The position numbers and the translations under genes are program-made. Positions 9,477 to 19,455 of a stretch of 64,000 nt of DNA are shown here, piece after piece (positions within the stretch are counted from its first letter, which is position 1; each line of letters opens with the position of its first letter). Under the pieces are notes generated by a model. That model did not search any database and had not been told where the DNA came from. It saw only the letters and a program-made list of their open reading frames with translations. Source of the stretch: Rhodospirillaceae bacterium (lineage in GTDB: Bacteria; Pseudomonadota; Alphaproteobacteria; Rhodospirillales; Casp-alpha2); assembly GCA_018665815.1 (NCBI GenBank), contig JABJBP010000025.1, positions 1 to 64,000 on the forward strand. The letters are read 5' to 3'.

Positions 9477-11117
9477 CTAACGTGCGCTTCCTGAATAGGG
9501 CGAGACGTCGCGGAGGTCGAGCTTCAGGTGGATCAGCGCCGGGCCGTCGTGGGCCATGGCACCTTTCAAGGCGTCGGCGAAGGCATTCGTCTCACTGACC
9601 GTGAATGCAGCCATGCCGTATCCCCGTCCGAGGGTCGCGAAATCGGGACTAACCAGCCTAGTGCCAAAATCCCAGTCGTCGAAGCGTTTCTGCTGATGCA
9701 CCAGGATTGAGCCCCAGGCAGCGTTGTCGCAGACGATGATCTTCACCGGGAGTTTCTCTTGGACAATGGTCGTCGCCTCCTGCCCGGTCATCAGGAACCC
9801 GCCATCCCCGCACCAGGCAAACACCGGGCGCGACGGGTCGGCGATGGCAGCACCAATGGCGCCGGGGACGCCATAACCCATGGCGCCTGAAATCGGCCCG
9901 AAGCTGCTGTAGGGTGCGTTGCAACGGTAGTAGCGGTGCAGCCAGCGTCCAAAGGTCCCCGCGTCGGACGAAAGGATGGTATCGGTGGGCACCATCGCGG
10001 CAAATGCCGCGATGATTTCAGCCATGTCGACGTCACCTTGAACTTCGACTTCACCGGGGACCGCGTAGGCGGTTTCCTGGGCATGAATGGCATTGCGCCA
10101 TTCGAGCCGGGCCGGCGGCGGCGTGAAATCCTTGAGATTTCTGTTCATGGCGGCGAGTGCCGGTTTGACGTTGGCGCCCAGTGCCACGTTGGCCTGCCAT
10201 GCGGAGAACGTCGCGGCGTCAGGATACACCATGATCATCTTCTGGTCGGCGCGGATCAATGTATAGTCTGCCGTGGTCGCGCTATCCAGGCGGCTGCCGA
10301 TGTTGATCACCAAATCACAGGCGTCCAAAGCCTCGGTCTGGAACGGCAACCGGTTGAGGGTAAGCTGACCAAAATAGGCCGGGTGATCGTTCAAAAAAAC
10401 ATCTTGGTGCCTGTAGGCGGCCATGACCCCGGCGCCCGTAATCTCGGCGAAGTCCTTGAGTTCACGTATCGCACCTTCATTGGCGATCATCTCGCCTGCC
10501 AGGATAATCGGATGGTGGGCATCACGGATGAGCGCGCAGGCGGTCTCGACGGCTTGTGGTTCGGCGCCGAGAATTACCGGTGCCGGGACATCGGGGATTG
10601 TCGGCGTGCCGGTTTTGCCATCCAGAATATCTTTAGCAATTGCGCAGACGACGGGGCCGGGCCGACCGCTGACGGCAAGATCCAAAGCGCGGGCCGTGAC
10701 GTCGGCCAGTTCGTCGAAGGAGGCGACGTCGAACACCGCCTTGGCGATGGGATTGAACATGCGGAGGTAGTCGATCTCTTGAAAGGCTTCGCGGCCTTTT
10801 TGGGCGCGCGGAATATTGGCAATGAACAGGACCATGGGCCGCGACGCCTGCATTGCCGTATGCGCGCCGATGGCGGCGTTAGATGCCCCAGGCGCGCGAC
10901 TGACGAAAACGCAAGCCGGCTTGCGACGGATCGCCGCATAGGTCTCGGCAGCAAACATGGCCGATGATTCCAGCCGGGTCGGGACGGCACGAATCTCATC
11001 TTGATGGCGGCTGAGCGCTTCCAGGACCGTGACATAGGTGCCACCGGCAACAAAAAACACCGTATCGATGCCGCGTGACAGCAACGTCTCGACGACGACC
11101 TCGCCGCCATTCATCAT
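9477..11117 (-). CDS. Thiamine-diphosphate-dependent enzyme, acetolactate-synthase-like
   Basis: A 546-residue ThDP enzyme with the usual three domains. The N-terminal pyrimidine-binding domain carries the catalytic Glu (VPTRLESSAMFAAETYA). The central domain has a degenerate FAD-type fold. The C-terminal pyrophosphate domain has the GDG...N metal motif (WCGDGGFLMTG through CDNAAWG). Members include acetolactate synthase, benzoylformate decarboxylase and sulfoacetaldehyde acetyltransferase; I cannot assign the substrate. No small regulatory subunit is adjacent, which argues against a biosynthetic IlvB. It starts only 29 bp after purL's stop on the same strand and is probably transcribed with it. 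The start could be either of the two adjacent ATGs (11117 or 11114). Confidence 0.88.
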   Translation of the reverse strand: MMNGGEVVVETLLSRGIDTVFFVAGGTYVTVLEALSRHQDEIRAVPTRLESSAMFAAETYAAIRRKPACVFVSRAPGASNAAIGAHTAMQASRPMVLFIANIPRAQKGREAFQEIDYLRMFNPIAKAVFDVASFDELADVTARALDLAVSGRPGPVVCAIAKDILDGKTGTPTIPDVPAPVILGAEPQAVETACALIRDAHHPIILAGEMIANEGAIRELKDFAEITGAGVMAAYRHQDVFLNDHPAYFGQLTLNRLPFQTEALDACDLVINIGSRLDSATTADYTLIRADQKMIMVYPDAATFSAWQANVALGANVKPALAAMNRNLKDFTPPPARLEWRNAIHAQETAYAVPGEVEVQGDVDMAEIIAAFAAMVPTDTILSSDAGTFGRWLHRYYRCNAPYSSFGPISGAMGYGVPGAIGAAIADPSRPVFAWCGDGGFLMTGQEATTIVQEKLPVKIIVCDNAAWGSILVHQQKRFDDWDFGTRLVSPDFATLGRGYGMAAFTVSETNAFADALKGAMAHDGPALIHLKLDLRDVSPYSGSAR

Positions 11118-11146
11118 GGTTTGTGCTTGCGCGCCACCGCGACCTC

Positions 11147-13369
11147 TCAGCCAACGTTCATGAAGTCGGGCAGCCAGCTTTCATGGGCGAGTTTAAGCTT
11201 CGACAGCGCAATTGAGAAGCCTGCCACTGCGACCGCGTCGCCGCCACTGACACCGATTTGCGCGGCTGAGACGCCGGCGGTCTTAGCGTCGGCGAGGAGG
11301 GCCGCGGCGTTGTCCGCGGCGATCAGGTAGCGCGCCTGGTCTTCACCGAACAACCAAGCGTGCAGCGGCAAAGTGCTGGCGGCATCCGCATCCAGCGTTA
11401 CACCGACATTGCCGGCCATTGCCATTTCGGCAGCGCCGATAAGCAGCCCGCCATCCGATAGATCGTGGCAGGCGGCAACGTTGCCGTCATTGATCTGGGC
11501 GCGGACGAAATCACCGTTGCGGCGCTCGGTGGCCAAATCGACCGGTGGTGGGGCGCCGTCTTCGCGGCCTTCAATCTCGCGCAGGTACATAGACTGGCCG
11601 AGATGGCCTTCTGTGTCGCCGATCAAGATCAGCGTTAATCCGGCCTTGGTAATGCCAAGGCCGACGCTTTTGTTGGCATTCTCGATGAGCCCGACGGCAC
11701 CAATGGCCGGCGTTGGTAAAATCGCCTCACCTTTGGTTTCGTTGTAGAGCGACACGTTGCCGGAAACGACCGGGAATTCCAGCGCAACACAGGCTTCGCG
11801 CATGCCTTCAATGGCGCCCACAAACTGCCCCATGATTTCCGGGCGCTCCGGGTTGCCGAAGTTCATGCAATCGGTGATCGCCAGCGGTTTCGCACCGACG
11901 GCAGTGATGTTGCGCCAGGTTTCCGCGACCGCCTGACGGCCGCCTTGGACCGGGTCGGCGACGCAATAGCGTGGCGTGCAATCGGTGGTGACGGCCAACG
12001 CCTTATCGGTGCCGTGAACACGGACCAGTGCAGCGTCGCCGCCAGGCCGTCCGTGACCCAGCGTATCGCCCATGACCATGTGATCGTACTGTTCCCATAT
12101 CCAGCGCTTTGATGCCATATCAGGCGCGCCCAGTATTTTGGCCAAGGCGGCCAGCGGATCGTTCGGTGCGGCGATGCTTTCCGCGTCGATGGCGGCGGGG
12201 GGCGGCGTCGGCGTCCAGGGGCGTTCTTTTTCGTCGTATTCCGGCGACGCCAAGGCCAGTGGGTCGATGGGCAAGTCGGCGACCATCCGGCCGTGATGCA
12301 TCAACACCATGCGGCCTGTTTCGGTGAGCGTGCCGACGATGGCGAAATCCAATTCCCATTTCTCAAAGATCGCCCGGGCCTCGTCTTCGCTGCCGGGTTT
12401 CAAAACCATCAGCATGCGTTCCTGGCTTTCCGACAGCATCATCTCATAGGCGGTCATGTTCTCTTCGCGTTGCGGCACTTGGTCGAGGTCCAATTCAACG
12501 CCCATGCCGCCCTTTGATGCCATCTCGAATGCCGATGACGTCAATCCAGCCGCGCCCATATCTTGGATGCCGACGATGCAATCGGTTTGCATCAGTTCAA
12601 GACACGCCTCGATCAGCAGTTTTTCGGTGAACGGATCGCCGACCTGTACGGTCGGGCGTTTTTCATCCGAATCATCATCGAATTCGGCTGATGCCATGGT
12701 CGCGCCGTGAATGCCATCGCGCCCGGTCTTGGACCCCACATAAACAATGGGATTGCCTGCCCCCGATGCGGCGGAATAGAAAATCTTGTCGGTGTCGGCG
12801 ATGCCCACCGTCATGGCGTTGACCAAAATGTTGCCGTCATAGGCCGAGTGGAAGATACATTCACCGCCGACCGTCGGCACCCCGACGCAATTGCCGTAGC
12901 CGCCGATGCCGGCCACGACGCCGTCGACCAGATGACGGGTTTTCGGGTGCTCGGGGGAGCCAAACCTGAGCGCGTTCATATTGGCGACGGGGCGCGCACC
13001 CATAGTGAAGACGTCGCGCAAGATGCCGCCGACACCGGTGGCCGCGCCTTGATAGGGCTCGATGTAGGACGGGTGGTTGTGGCTTTCCATCTTGAAGATC
13101 GCCGCCTGGCCGTCGCCGATATCGATGATGCCGGCATTCTCACCGGGGCCGCAGATCACCCAGGGCGCTTCCGTGGGCAATGTCTTGAGCCAATGTTTGG
13201 AAGATTTATACGAGCAGTGTTCCGACCACATGACGGAAAAGATGCCAAGCTCGGTGATGTTCGGCGCGCGGCCCATGATCTCCAGAACCTTGTCGTACTC
13301 GGCCTCGCTGAGGCCGTGTTCGGCGATAATCTCGGGTGTAATTTCAGACTCGACAGTCGGTGCGCTCAT
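11147..13369 (-). CDS. purL: Phosphoribosylformylglycinamidine synthase, large subunit
   Basis: A 740-residue PurL of the small (Bacillus/alphaproteobacterial) type that works with separate PurS and PurQ; both are present at 17.5-18.5 kb. It catalyses the ATP- and glutamine-dependent conversion of FGAR to FGAM in purine synthesis. Visible motifs are [18 protein letters not shown] near the N-terminus, [14 protein letters not shown] and [18 protein letters not shown]-type active-site segments, and [14 protein letters not shown] in the second half. The start is the ATG at 13369 ([13 protein letters not shown]); the longer reading frame lacks family similarity. purL stands alone here, with accessory genes between it and purQ. 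Confidence 0.97.
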   Translation of the reverse strand: MSAPTVESEITPEIIAEHGLSEAEYDKVLEIMGRAPNITELGIFSVMWSEHCSYKSSKHWLKTLPTEAPWVICGPGENAGIIDIGDGQAAIFKMESHNHPSYIEPYQGAATGVGGILRDVFTMGARPVANMNALRFGSPEHPKTRHLVDGVVAGIGGYGNCVGVPTVGGECIFHSAYDGNILVNAMTVGIADTDKIFYSAASGAGNPIVYVGSKTGRDGIHGATMASAEFDDDSDEKRPTVQVGDPFTEKLLIEACLELMQTDCIVGIQDMGAAGLTSSAFEMASKGGMGVELDLDQVPQREENMTAYEMMLSESQERMLMVLKPGSEDEARAIFEKWELDFAIVGTLTETGRMVLMHHGRMVADLPIDPLALASPEYDEKERPWTPTPPPAAIDAESIAAPNDPLAALAKILGAPDMASKRWIWEQYDHMVMGDTLGHGRPGGDAALVRVHGTDKALAVTTDCTPRYCVADPVQGGRQAVAETWRNITAVGAKPLAITDCMNFGNPERPEIMGQFVGAIEGMREACVALEFPVVSGNVSLYNETKGEAILPTPAIGAVGLIENANKSVGLGITKAGLTLILIGDTEGHLGQSMYLREIEGREDGAPPPVDLATERRNGDFVRAQINDGNVAACHDLSDGGLLIGAAEMAMAGNVGVTLDADAASTLPLHAWLFGEDQARYLIAADNAAALLADAKTAGVSAAQIGVSGGDAVAVAGFSIALSKLKLAHESWLPDFMNVG

Positions 13370-13437
13370 AAGGCTTTCATAGCAGATCACGCGCGTTTGA
13401 CAACGCGCAGAAGCCGCCACGTGGTAAGTGCCATGCC

Positions 13438-13809
13438 ATGGATCGGAAATTCCTCGCGATTGGGGCTATTTTGGCGTCATTTTGGGTGACCGCCTTGTCC
13501 TATGGCACGTCCCATGGCGGGGCCGACTCGCCTCTCGTTGCGGCCGTAAAACGCGGCGATTCGGTGGCTGTTGCCCGTTTGCTCAAGGTGGGGGTTGATG
13601 TCGATGCCTTCGATGATGTCTGGAACACAGCGCTGATCTTTGCGGCCCGCGACGGCAAGATGACGATTGCCCGGCAATTGTTAGTCGGCGGCGCTACGGT
13701 GAACTGGCAGGACGGCGAACTGGTGACGCCGTTGATCTTGGCGTCCTTCAAAAACCATCCCGATGTGGTGGAATTATTGCTCGCGCACGGCGCCGACCCA
13801 TCCATTTGA
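13438..13809 (+). CDS. Secreted ankyrin-repeat protein, C-terminus cut by an in-frame TGA
   Basis: 123 residues: a hydrophobic N-terminal export signal ([19 protein letters not shown]), then three ankyrin-like repeats ([58 protein letters not shown]), each ending in a V/GADV-type turn. The frame stops with TGA at 13807-13809 after GADPSI. It then continues for 20 more codons (DQWGRRALDCARRRGRRMKF) to a TAG at 13870. That continuation matches the start of a fourth ankyrin repeat, so a CGA-to-TGA change probably truncated the gene. Periplasmic ankyrin proteins usually mediate protein contacts; no partner is evident. Confidence 0.75.
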   Translation: MDRKFLAIGAILASFWVTALSYGTSHGGADSPLVAAVKRGDSVAVARLLKVGVDVDAFDDVWNTALIFAARDGKMTIARQLLVGGATVNWQDGELVTPLILASFKNHPDVVELLLAHGADPSI

Positions 13810-14061
13810 GATCAATGGGGGCGCCGCGCCCTGGATTGTGCGCGACGGCGGGGGCGGCGGATGAAATTCTAGTGATGCTCCGCGCGGAAATGCGCCGCCG
13901 TGCGAAATAGAATGCGACGGGCACGTCGGTTGAAATCTGACATTATCCGCTAATGTGATTGTGAATCATCGCCGATCACGCCTAGAATTTAGAAATCTTT
14001 TAAATGAATAGCCAACCCGTCGGGGCTGGTTTGATGATGATATCGAATTGGGAGTTAGCTC

Positions 14062-14931
14062 ATGAGCAATCTTGAAAACGCCGGCACGCCGGAAAATCTG
14101 GCACTGCCGTTGAAAGTCTACTGGCAGCCTGGGTGTTCAAGTTGCTTGAAAACCAAGGAGTTTCTTCTCGATCACGGCATTCCGTTTGAATCGGTCAATG
14201 TCTTGGAAGACGACGAAGCCTTTACGGAACTGCAAGCCTTGGGCGTTCGCATGGTGCCGATCGCGGCGCGCGGCACCACCTGGGCCAATGGCGCGGTTTT
14301 CCGTGATGTCGCCGAGGTCGCCGGATTTGAATACGAAGGCCACACGATGCTGACGCCGGAGGAAATGAAAGACAAAGTGCTGATGATCTTGGATGCGGCC
14401 GGGCGCTATCTGGCGCAAATTCCCGATGATCAACTCGATGATATATTGCCGGGCCGGCCCCGTTCATGCCGCCAGCTAGTATATCACGTGTTCGATGTGC
14501 CGAAGGTGTTTCTTGATCGGGTTGAACACGATGCGCCCTACACCTATGAAGCGCTGAAATCGATTTTGCCGGACGAAATGAAGACAAAAGACGATCTGAT
14601 GGCCTATGGGCGAGGCAATCGCGAACGGTTTGCAGCGTGGTGGGATCGCGATGGCGCGACCACGGATTTTAAGCAGCCTGGCAAGGTCTACTACGGCGAG
14701 GTCAGCCTGCACGAAGTGCTGGAGAGAACGGGCTGGCATTCCGGCCAACATACCCGCCAAATCATCCTGATGCTGCGCGAAAAACTGGGTATCGAGCCCG
14801 ATGGCCCATTGGTCGACGCGGATTTTGCGGGGCTGCCGCTGCCCAAGAACGTTTGGGACAACGAACGCTCTTTCGATGAGCAATCCTATACGGACACCGC
14901 CGAGACCTGGGAGACCGCCAAGACGGCGTGA
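14062..14931 (+). CDS. Glutaredoxin domain fused to a DinB-like domain
   Basis: A 289-residue fusion. The N-terminal ~80 residues are a glutaredoxin with CxxC at about 25-28 (WQPGCSSCLKTKEFLLDHG) and a VRMVPIA cis-Pro loop. The C-terminal ~170 residues resemble DinB/YfiT four-helix proteins, with candidate metal-binding histidines in YHVFDV and GWHSGQHTRQ. DinB-family members often use low-molecular-weight thiols (bacillithiol, mycothiol, glutathione) as co-substrates, so a thiol-transfer or thiol-dependent detoxification role is plausible but inferred. The start ATG follows TTGGGAG. It stands alone between the ankyrin and lipoprotein genes. Confidence 0.8.
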   Translation: MSNLENAGTPENLALPLKVYWQPGCSSCLKTKEFLLDHGIPFESVNVLEDDEAFTELQALGVRMVPIAARGTTWANGAVFRDVAEVAGFEYEGHTMLTPEEMKDKVLMILDAAGRYLAQIPDDQLDDILPGRPRSCRQLVYHVFDVPKVFLDRVEHDAPYTYEALKSILPDEMKTKDDLMAYGRGNRERFAAWWDRDGATTDFKQPGKVYYGEVSLHEVLERTGWHSGQHTRQIILMLREKLGIEPDGPLVDADFAGLPLPKNVWDNERSFDEQSYTDTAETWETAKTA

Positions 14932-15117
14932 GGTTTTTTGTTCGCTGTTAACTCACGACACGCAAGCCTTGGATTGCGGGAAATATTGAGCCGTGCGGTT
15001 GAGGAGCGGTACCTCGCGTCGACGCCGTTACGGTAATTGCCAGGATATGATTGCATCAATTCGTAAAAGTTGATTGTATTTGTGTTGAGTAATCAATCAT
15101 GCCGAAAGTTAATTAGC

Positions 15118-16035
15118 ATGGCGACAGGCATCTCCCGACTAGCAATACCAATATGCGTGATTGCAATGCTGCCGCCAATTTTGACCGGGTGTAAAACCGT
15201 TTCCGGTATAGATCCCGGCTTGGCTTATTCTTATGATTCCTATCGCGAGAAGCCGCATATTCGGGCCTATGCAACGACTTTGAACACCGACCTGTCGGGG
15301 TCGTCATCCGCGTATACACGGAACCGGAATGACGTTCGGACGGCAATGAAAGCTGCGCTCAGGGGATGCAACAAGGACCGGCACACGGTTCAGGCGCTGG
15401 ACTGCGAAATTCATTCCATCGGTGATATCAACGTGTCGGGATACGCGAAGGAAAAACTCGAGCGCGCCATTGCGTATTATGACAGCAATCGCCACGCGAC
15501 GACTGAAAGTTTTGAAAAATCTCTCGTCGCACCGGTATCGAAGGCCAACAGAAACACAAACGACGCTGGGCCGGCTGCCGTCAATCCTTTGGATGGAGCC
15601 GCCGTATTTTGCAGGCCGCCGGCTAAGCAAAAATATCGGTTCAGCCAAGTGTACGCGGGCAGCCGTTGCGGTACCGGGGATATCAACATTACTTATGATG
15701 AGTTTCATGCGGGTCTGCGCGATGGGCGTCTAATCGGCGACAGTCAAAGCAGTTTTGTGTTCGCTTATGCAACTGGCAAGGACAAATTGACCCGCTATAC
15801 GCTCGCGAAACGCCACAAGGCATTTGCCATCGCCATCGACAAAGAACCGGACGATGGACACCCACCGATCGCGTATTATTCGACGCTTACGTGGGATGAA
15901 AATGATGCCGGGGCCGCGCGAGAGAAAGCCTTGGCCACATGCCGACGATACAACGACGTGAAGAGGGCTTTTTGTGTGGTTTATTCCATTGAAGATGAAT
16001 TGCAGGTTCTCAACGGTCAGTCATCACGTAGCTAA
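15118..16035 (+). CDS. Hypothetical lipoprotein
   Basis: About 305 residues, starting with a lipoprotein signal peptide that ends in the lipobox LTGC (residues MATGISRLAIP..., Cys near 25). The mature part is hydrophilic with several cysteines (RGCNKDRH, DCEI, CRPPAKQ, SRCGTG). It ends in a module KALATCRRYNDVKRAFCVVY, which resembles the paired-Cys repeat of periplasmic DUF4189-like proteins. Presumably it is membrane-anchored in the periplasm. I do not recognise its function. The ribosome site is weak, so the start is uncertain; an upstream in-frame start at 15070 exists. Confidence 0.65.
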   Translation: MATGISRLAIPICVIAMLPPILTGCKTVSGIDPGLAYSYDSYREKPHIRAYATTLNTDLSGSSSAYTRNRNDVRTAMKAALRGCNKDRHTVQALDCEIHSIGDINVSGYAKEKLERAIAYYDSNRHATTESFEKSLVAPVSKANRNTNDAGPAAVNPLDGAAVFCRPPAKQKYRFSQVYAGSRCGTGDINITYDEFHAGLRDGRLIGDSQSSFVFAYATGKDKLTRYTLAKRHKAFAIAIDKEPDDGHPPIAYYSTLTWDENDAGAAREKALATCRRYNDVKRAFCVVYSIEDELQVLNGQSSRS

Positions 16036-16089
16036 GTTCCGTGGTGTTATTGCGGCTTTCGCGCAGTCACGTTCCGAGTTACCTTCTTA

Positions 16090-16857
16090 TCATCTATGCC
16101 GTTGCTTTTTTGAGCGCGGTTTTGTCACCAGTACCCGGTGGTCGACGCGCGTGTAGCCCTTGTCGAAAAGCGGCACTTCTTTGTCGCGCATGAAGACAAT
16201 GAGGATGGCGCCGGTGAAGAAGCCTGCGATATGCGCCCACCAGGCGACGCCCCCGCCGTCCGCCCCCATCAGGCCACCGGCGGCCAGGGCGGCGCTCAGG
16301 AATTGAAATCCGATCCAAAACCCCAGCACCAACCAGGCCGGCAGCCAAATGATGAAATACCAGACCAGGGTCCGGATTGGCGCGCGCGGATGCAGGACCA
16401 GATAAGCGCCGATGACGCCTGAGATTGCCCCCGATGCGCCGACCATGGGGGCTTCGGACCAGATGTCCGTGCCGGCGTGCGCCAATGCCGCGGTGACGCC
16501 GCAAAGCAAATAAAAGCGTACGAACCGGGAATGTCCCATGGCGTCTTCGATGTTGTCGCCCAGCACCCACAAGAACAGCATATTGCCGGCGAGATGCATG
16601 AAGCCGCCGTGGACGAACATGGACGAAAACAATGTCGCCCAACCGGGAATGACTTTTATGCCTGGATCAAGATGGGCACCACCGAGCAGAACGCGGGGAA
16701 TGGCGCCGAAGGCGAGGATGAAATTTTCGATCTCGGCGCCGCTCAAGGTCAGTTCATAAATGAACACCATGACGCAGACCGTGATCATCGACATACAGAC
16801 ATATGCGCGTCGGATGCGGCGAAGCGGCGTGTCGTCGTGAAGCGGCAAAATGGCCAT
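16090..16857 (-). CDS. Rhomboid family intramembrane serine protease
   Basis: About 255 residues from the ATG at 16857, with six or seven membrane segments. The rhomboid signatures are present: the HLAGNMLFLWVLGDNIED region, with its His/Asn oxyanion residues, after TM1; the nucleophile motif GASG (MVGASGAISGVIGAYL); and the catalytic His in AHIAGFFTGAI. It cleaves membrane-spanning substrates within the inner membrane; the substrate is unknown. It is convergent with the lipoprotein gene and divergent from the lectin gene. An upstream extension of 20 codons is less likely, because MAILPLHDDTPLRRIRR fits the usual cytoplasmic N-terminus. Confidence 0.9.
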   Translation of the reverse strand: MAILPLHDDTPLRRIRRAYVCMSMITVCVMVFIYELTLSGAEIENFILAFGAIPRVLLGGAHLDPGIKVIPGWATLFSSMFVHGGFMHLAGNMLFLWVLGDNIEDAMGHSRFVRFYLLCGVTAALAHAGTDIWSEAPMVGASGAISGVIGAYLVLHPRAPIRTLVWYFIIWLPAWLVLGFWIGFQFLSAALAAGGLMGADGGGVAWWAHIAGFFTGAILIVFMRDKEVPLFDKGYTRVDHRVLVTKPRSKKQRHR

Positions 16858-17032
16858 GATCGGCGCAGTGTAGCGCATGCCGGGCCGGTCGCCATCCATT
16901 AGAGTCAAATGAATCAAAGCGCTACGAAAGAATGCTCATATTGGGCTGAAATGAGATTGTTCGTTTATTATCGCTTTTTTAGGGATTTCGTGCTAGGTTT
17001 TGTGATTATTGACTCATTGTGCCTGGGGAATC

Positions 17033-17524
17033 ATGAAACGCATCAATATCAGATGTTGGATAGGATTTGCCGCCGCCCTGGTTGCGGCGCTGGGCATTTT
17101 CGCGTCCGCGACATCGTCGACACACGCCAAGCAAGCGAAAAAACCTGTTGTCATCAGCGCTGCCGGCGCAAGTGGCTGCTTGGCTATTCAGAGGGCATCG
17201 CGCTCACAAGGCAAAAGTGCTGTCATCGGGGATTGCCATGGCAAGGTTTCGCAGCAATGGGTGCGGACGTCTTCGAAGCAATTTCAGGTCAAGCACAGCG
17301 GGCTGTGTCTGAATATCTTGAACGCCGATAAGAAACGCGGTGCGGCGGTTGTCCAGGAATCATGCGAAAAAGCCAAAAGCCAGCAATGGTATGTGACCAG
17401 CAAGGGCGAAATTCGCTCGAAGCTCAATCATATGTGCCTGACCATCAGTCACGGCGGCAGCCGCATCGTGATGAATGGTTGCAGCGGCGCCGCTAACCAG
17501 CTTTGTAAGCTGGGCGGGCTTTAA
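17033..17524 (+). CDS. Secreted ricin-type beta-trefoil lectin domain protein
   Basis: 163 residues. An N-terminal signal peptide (about residues 1-28, hydrophobic core IGFAAALVAALGIFASA) is followed by a single beta-trefoil. Three repeat units are visible, two with the QxW-type signature (KVSQQWVRT, KSQQWYVTS) and one degenerate (AANQLCKLG), each with paired Cys (GLCLNI, ESCEKA, MCLTIS, NGCSG). Ricin-type folds bind carbohydrate. A periplasmic or extracellular sugar-binding role is inferred; no catalytic domain is attached. The start at 17033 follows GGGGAA. Confidence 0.8.
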   Translation: MKRINIRCWIGFAAALVAALGIFASATSSTHAKQAKKPVVISAAGASGCLAIQRASRSQGKSAVIGDCHGKVSQQWVRTSSKQFQVKHSGLCLNILNADKKRGAAVVQESCEKAKSQQWYVTSKGEIRSKLNHMCLTISHGGSRIVMNGCSGAANQLCKLGGL

Positions 17525-17563
17525 AAAAACCTTCTAAATTGATTGTGAAATTGGCCGTTGGTC

Positions 17564-18253
17564 TCAGCCCAGCGCCTGCACCAGTCCGTCAAACATCGGT
17601 TTGCCGTCGGCGCCGCCAAGCTTTGCATCGGCCAGGCGTTCGGGGTGCGGCATCATGCCGAGCACGTTGCGGTTTTTATTGAAGATGCCGGCAATAGCGC
17701 GTTGCGAGCCGTTCGGATTGGCGTCCTCAGACAAGGTGCCCGCCGCGTCGCAATAGCGGAAAGCCACGCGGTTATCGTCTTCCAATTCGTTTAAGGTGTC
17801 GTCATCGGCGAAGTAATTGCCGTCATGATGGGCGATGGGGATCCTGATCACCTGGTCTTGGTCATAGGCTTGGGTGAAGGCTGTGTCGTTGGCCGCGACC
17901 TTCAAAAGCACATCCTTGCAGATGTATTTGAGTTGCGCATTGCGCATCAGGGCGCCGGGCAACAGGCCGGCTTCGGTGAGCACTTGAAAGCCGTTGCAGA
18001 TGCCCAAAACCGGCACGCCTTTACCGGCTCGGGCGACGACTTCTTTCATAATCGGTGATTTTGCCGCCATGGCGCCGGACCGCAGGTAATCGCCGTAGGA
18101 AAAACCGCCCGGTACCGCAATCAGATCGACGTCGGGCATGTCACTGTCGCCGTGCCAGACCATTTTCGGCGCAGCACCCATGGCACTGCGAAGCGCCACC
18201 TGAAGATCACGGTCACAGTTTGACCCGGGAAATACGATGACGGCGGCTTTCAT
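17564..18253 (-). CDS. purQ: Phosphoribosylformylglycinamidine synthase, glutaminase subunit
   Basis: A 229-residue class I glutamine amidotransferase that supplies ammonia to PurL. Catalytic residues are visible: the nucleophilic Cys in [11 protein letters not shown] and the His-Glu pair in MMPHPERL near the C-terminus. It follows purS by 23 bp and purC by about 300 bp on the same strand, so it is the last gene of a purC-purS-purQ operon. Confidence 0.97.
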   Translation of the reverse strand: MKAAVIVFPGSNCDRDLQVALRSAMGAAPKMVWHGDSDMPDVDLIAVPGGFSYGDYLRSGAMAAKSPIMKEVVARAGKGVPVLGICNGFQVLTEAGLLPGALMRNAQLKYICKDVLLKVAANDTAFTQAYDQDQVIRIPIAHHDGNYFADDDTLNELEDDNRVAFRYCDAAGTLSEDANPNGSQRAIAGIFNKNRNVLGMMPHPERLADAKLGGADGKPMFDGLVQALG

Positions 18254-18276
18254 GGCAAAGCTCCTGGTGGTTGCGA

Positions 18277-18522
18277 TTAGGGCTCGGCGATCTCGATGGA
18301 ATAATTTTCAATCACCGTATTGGCGAGCAATTTTTCGCACATATCGGTGACGTGGGCGTGGGCGGCCGCGGTGTCCGTTTCCGTCAGTTCCAGTTCAATG
18401 AACTTGCCTTGGCGGACATCGTCGACGCCGTCGAAACCAAGCGCACCGAGCGCATGCTGGACGGCCTTGCCTTGCGGGTCGAGGACTCCGTTTTTCAAGG
18501 TAACGTGAACTTTTGCCTTCAT
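18277..18522 (-). CDS. purS: Phosphoribosylformylglycinamidine synthase subunit PurS
   Basis: An 81-residue PurS (starts [20 protein letters not shown], with the conserved [16 protein letters not shown] segment). A PurS dimer bridges PurL and PurQ in the three-component FGAM synthase. The ATG at 18522 is the true start; a longer in-frame extension overlaps purC and has no family similarity. It lies between purC and purQ, the usual order. Confidence 0.96.
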   Translation of the reverse strand: MKAKVHVTLKNGVLDPQGKAVQHALGALGFDGVDDVRQGKFIELELTETDTAAAHAHVTDMCEKLLANTVIENYSIEIAEP

Positions 18523-18559
18523 TGAATGTGCCTCATCGCCCGTAAGAATAACTGTAGGT

Positions 18560-19324
18560 TTATTGTAGGGTCTTGGGTCCCTTGATGTCGCTGGGGCCCG
18601 ATTCCGGCAAGATGCCAAGCCGTCGGGCAACCTCTTGATAGGCTTCCTCGACCCGGCCCAGATCCTTTCGAAACCGGTCCTTGTCCATGGGTTCGTTGGT
18701 TTCCAGATCCCAGAGCCGGCAGTTGTCGGGGCTGATTTCGTCCGCCAGTACGATACGCATTTGTTCGTTTTCCCAAAGCCGGCCGAATTCCAGTTGTACG
18801 TCGACAAGCCGGAGCCCGATCCCTAAGCAAAGCCCGGTCAGGAAATCGTTGATCCTGAGCGCCAAGGCGAGGATCTCATCGATATCGTGGGGATGCGCCC
18901 AGCCAAAGGCGGTGATGTGTTCTTCGGTGACCATCGGATTGTCCAGCTCTTCGGACTTATAATAGAACTCGATGATGGAGCGTGGCAGGGCGGTGCCTTC
19001 CGGCATGGCGAAGCGTTCCGCCAATTCGCCGGCGACGACGTTGCGGACCACGACACTGACCGGAATGATTTCAACTTCGCGGACCAACTGTTCGCGCATA
19101 TTGAGACGGCGCATGAAATGCGTCGGTACACCGATCTCGCCCAACCGCTGCATCAGGTATTCGGAAATCCGATTATTCAGCACGCCTTTGCCGGTGATGG
19201 TGCCCTGCTTGCGGGTCTTGCGGACGTAGGCGTCGTCTTTGAAATATTGCACGAGTGTTCCGGGTTCCGGCCCTTCGAAAAGCACTTTTCCCCGGCCCTC
19301 GTATACTTGTCGACGTCTGGCCAT
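18560..19324 (-). CDS. purC: SAICAR synthase
   Basis: A 254-residue phosphoribosylaminoimidazole-succinocarboxamide synthase, which ligates aspartate to CAIR using ATP. The N-terminal [18 protein letters not shown] region and the central [16 protein letters not shown] and [11 protein letters not shown] segments are typical. The ATG at 19324 is preferred to an upstream in-frame start. It is the first gene of purC-purS-purQ. The divergent gene beyond the NRDE protein is ATPase zeta, an arrangement seen in many alphaproteobacteria. Confidence 0.97.
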   Translation of the reverse strand: MARRRQVYEGRGKVLFEGPEPGTLVQYFKDDAYVRKTRKQGTITGKGVLNNRISEYLMQRLGEIGVPTHFMRRLNMREQLVREVEIIPVSVVVRNVVAGELAERFAMPEGTALPRSIIEFYYKSEELDNPMVTEEHITAFGWAHPHDIDEILALALRINDFLTGLCLGIGLRLVDVQLEFGRLWENEQMRIVLADEISPDNCRLWDLETNEPMDKDRFRKDLGRVEEAYQEVARRLGILPESGPSDIKGPKTLQ

Positions 19325-19455
19325 GATGTTTTGTCCCGTTTGGGCTGGAAGACGCCCGTTGGAATGTTTGTCCCTATAGCAGGTGTCTTGGGGGAAGACA
19401 ATCGCGCCCATTGCGGGCGCCCTGAAAAGCGCCGAATCAAGCCGTCGGTGATACG

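Noticed and set aside
13807-13809. Selenocysteine at the ankyrin-gene TGA
   Set aside because: Ankyrin repeats have no catalytic need for Sec, the position is normally variable, and no obvious SECIS-type hairpin directly follows.
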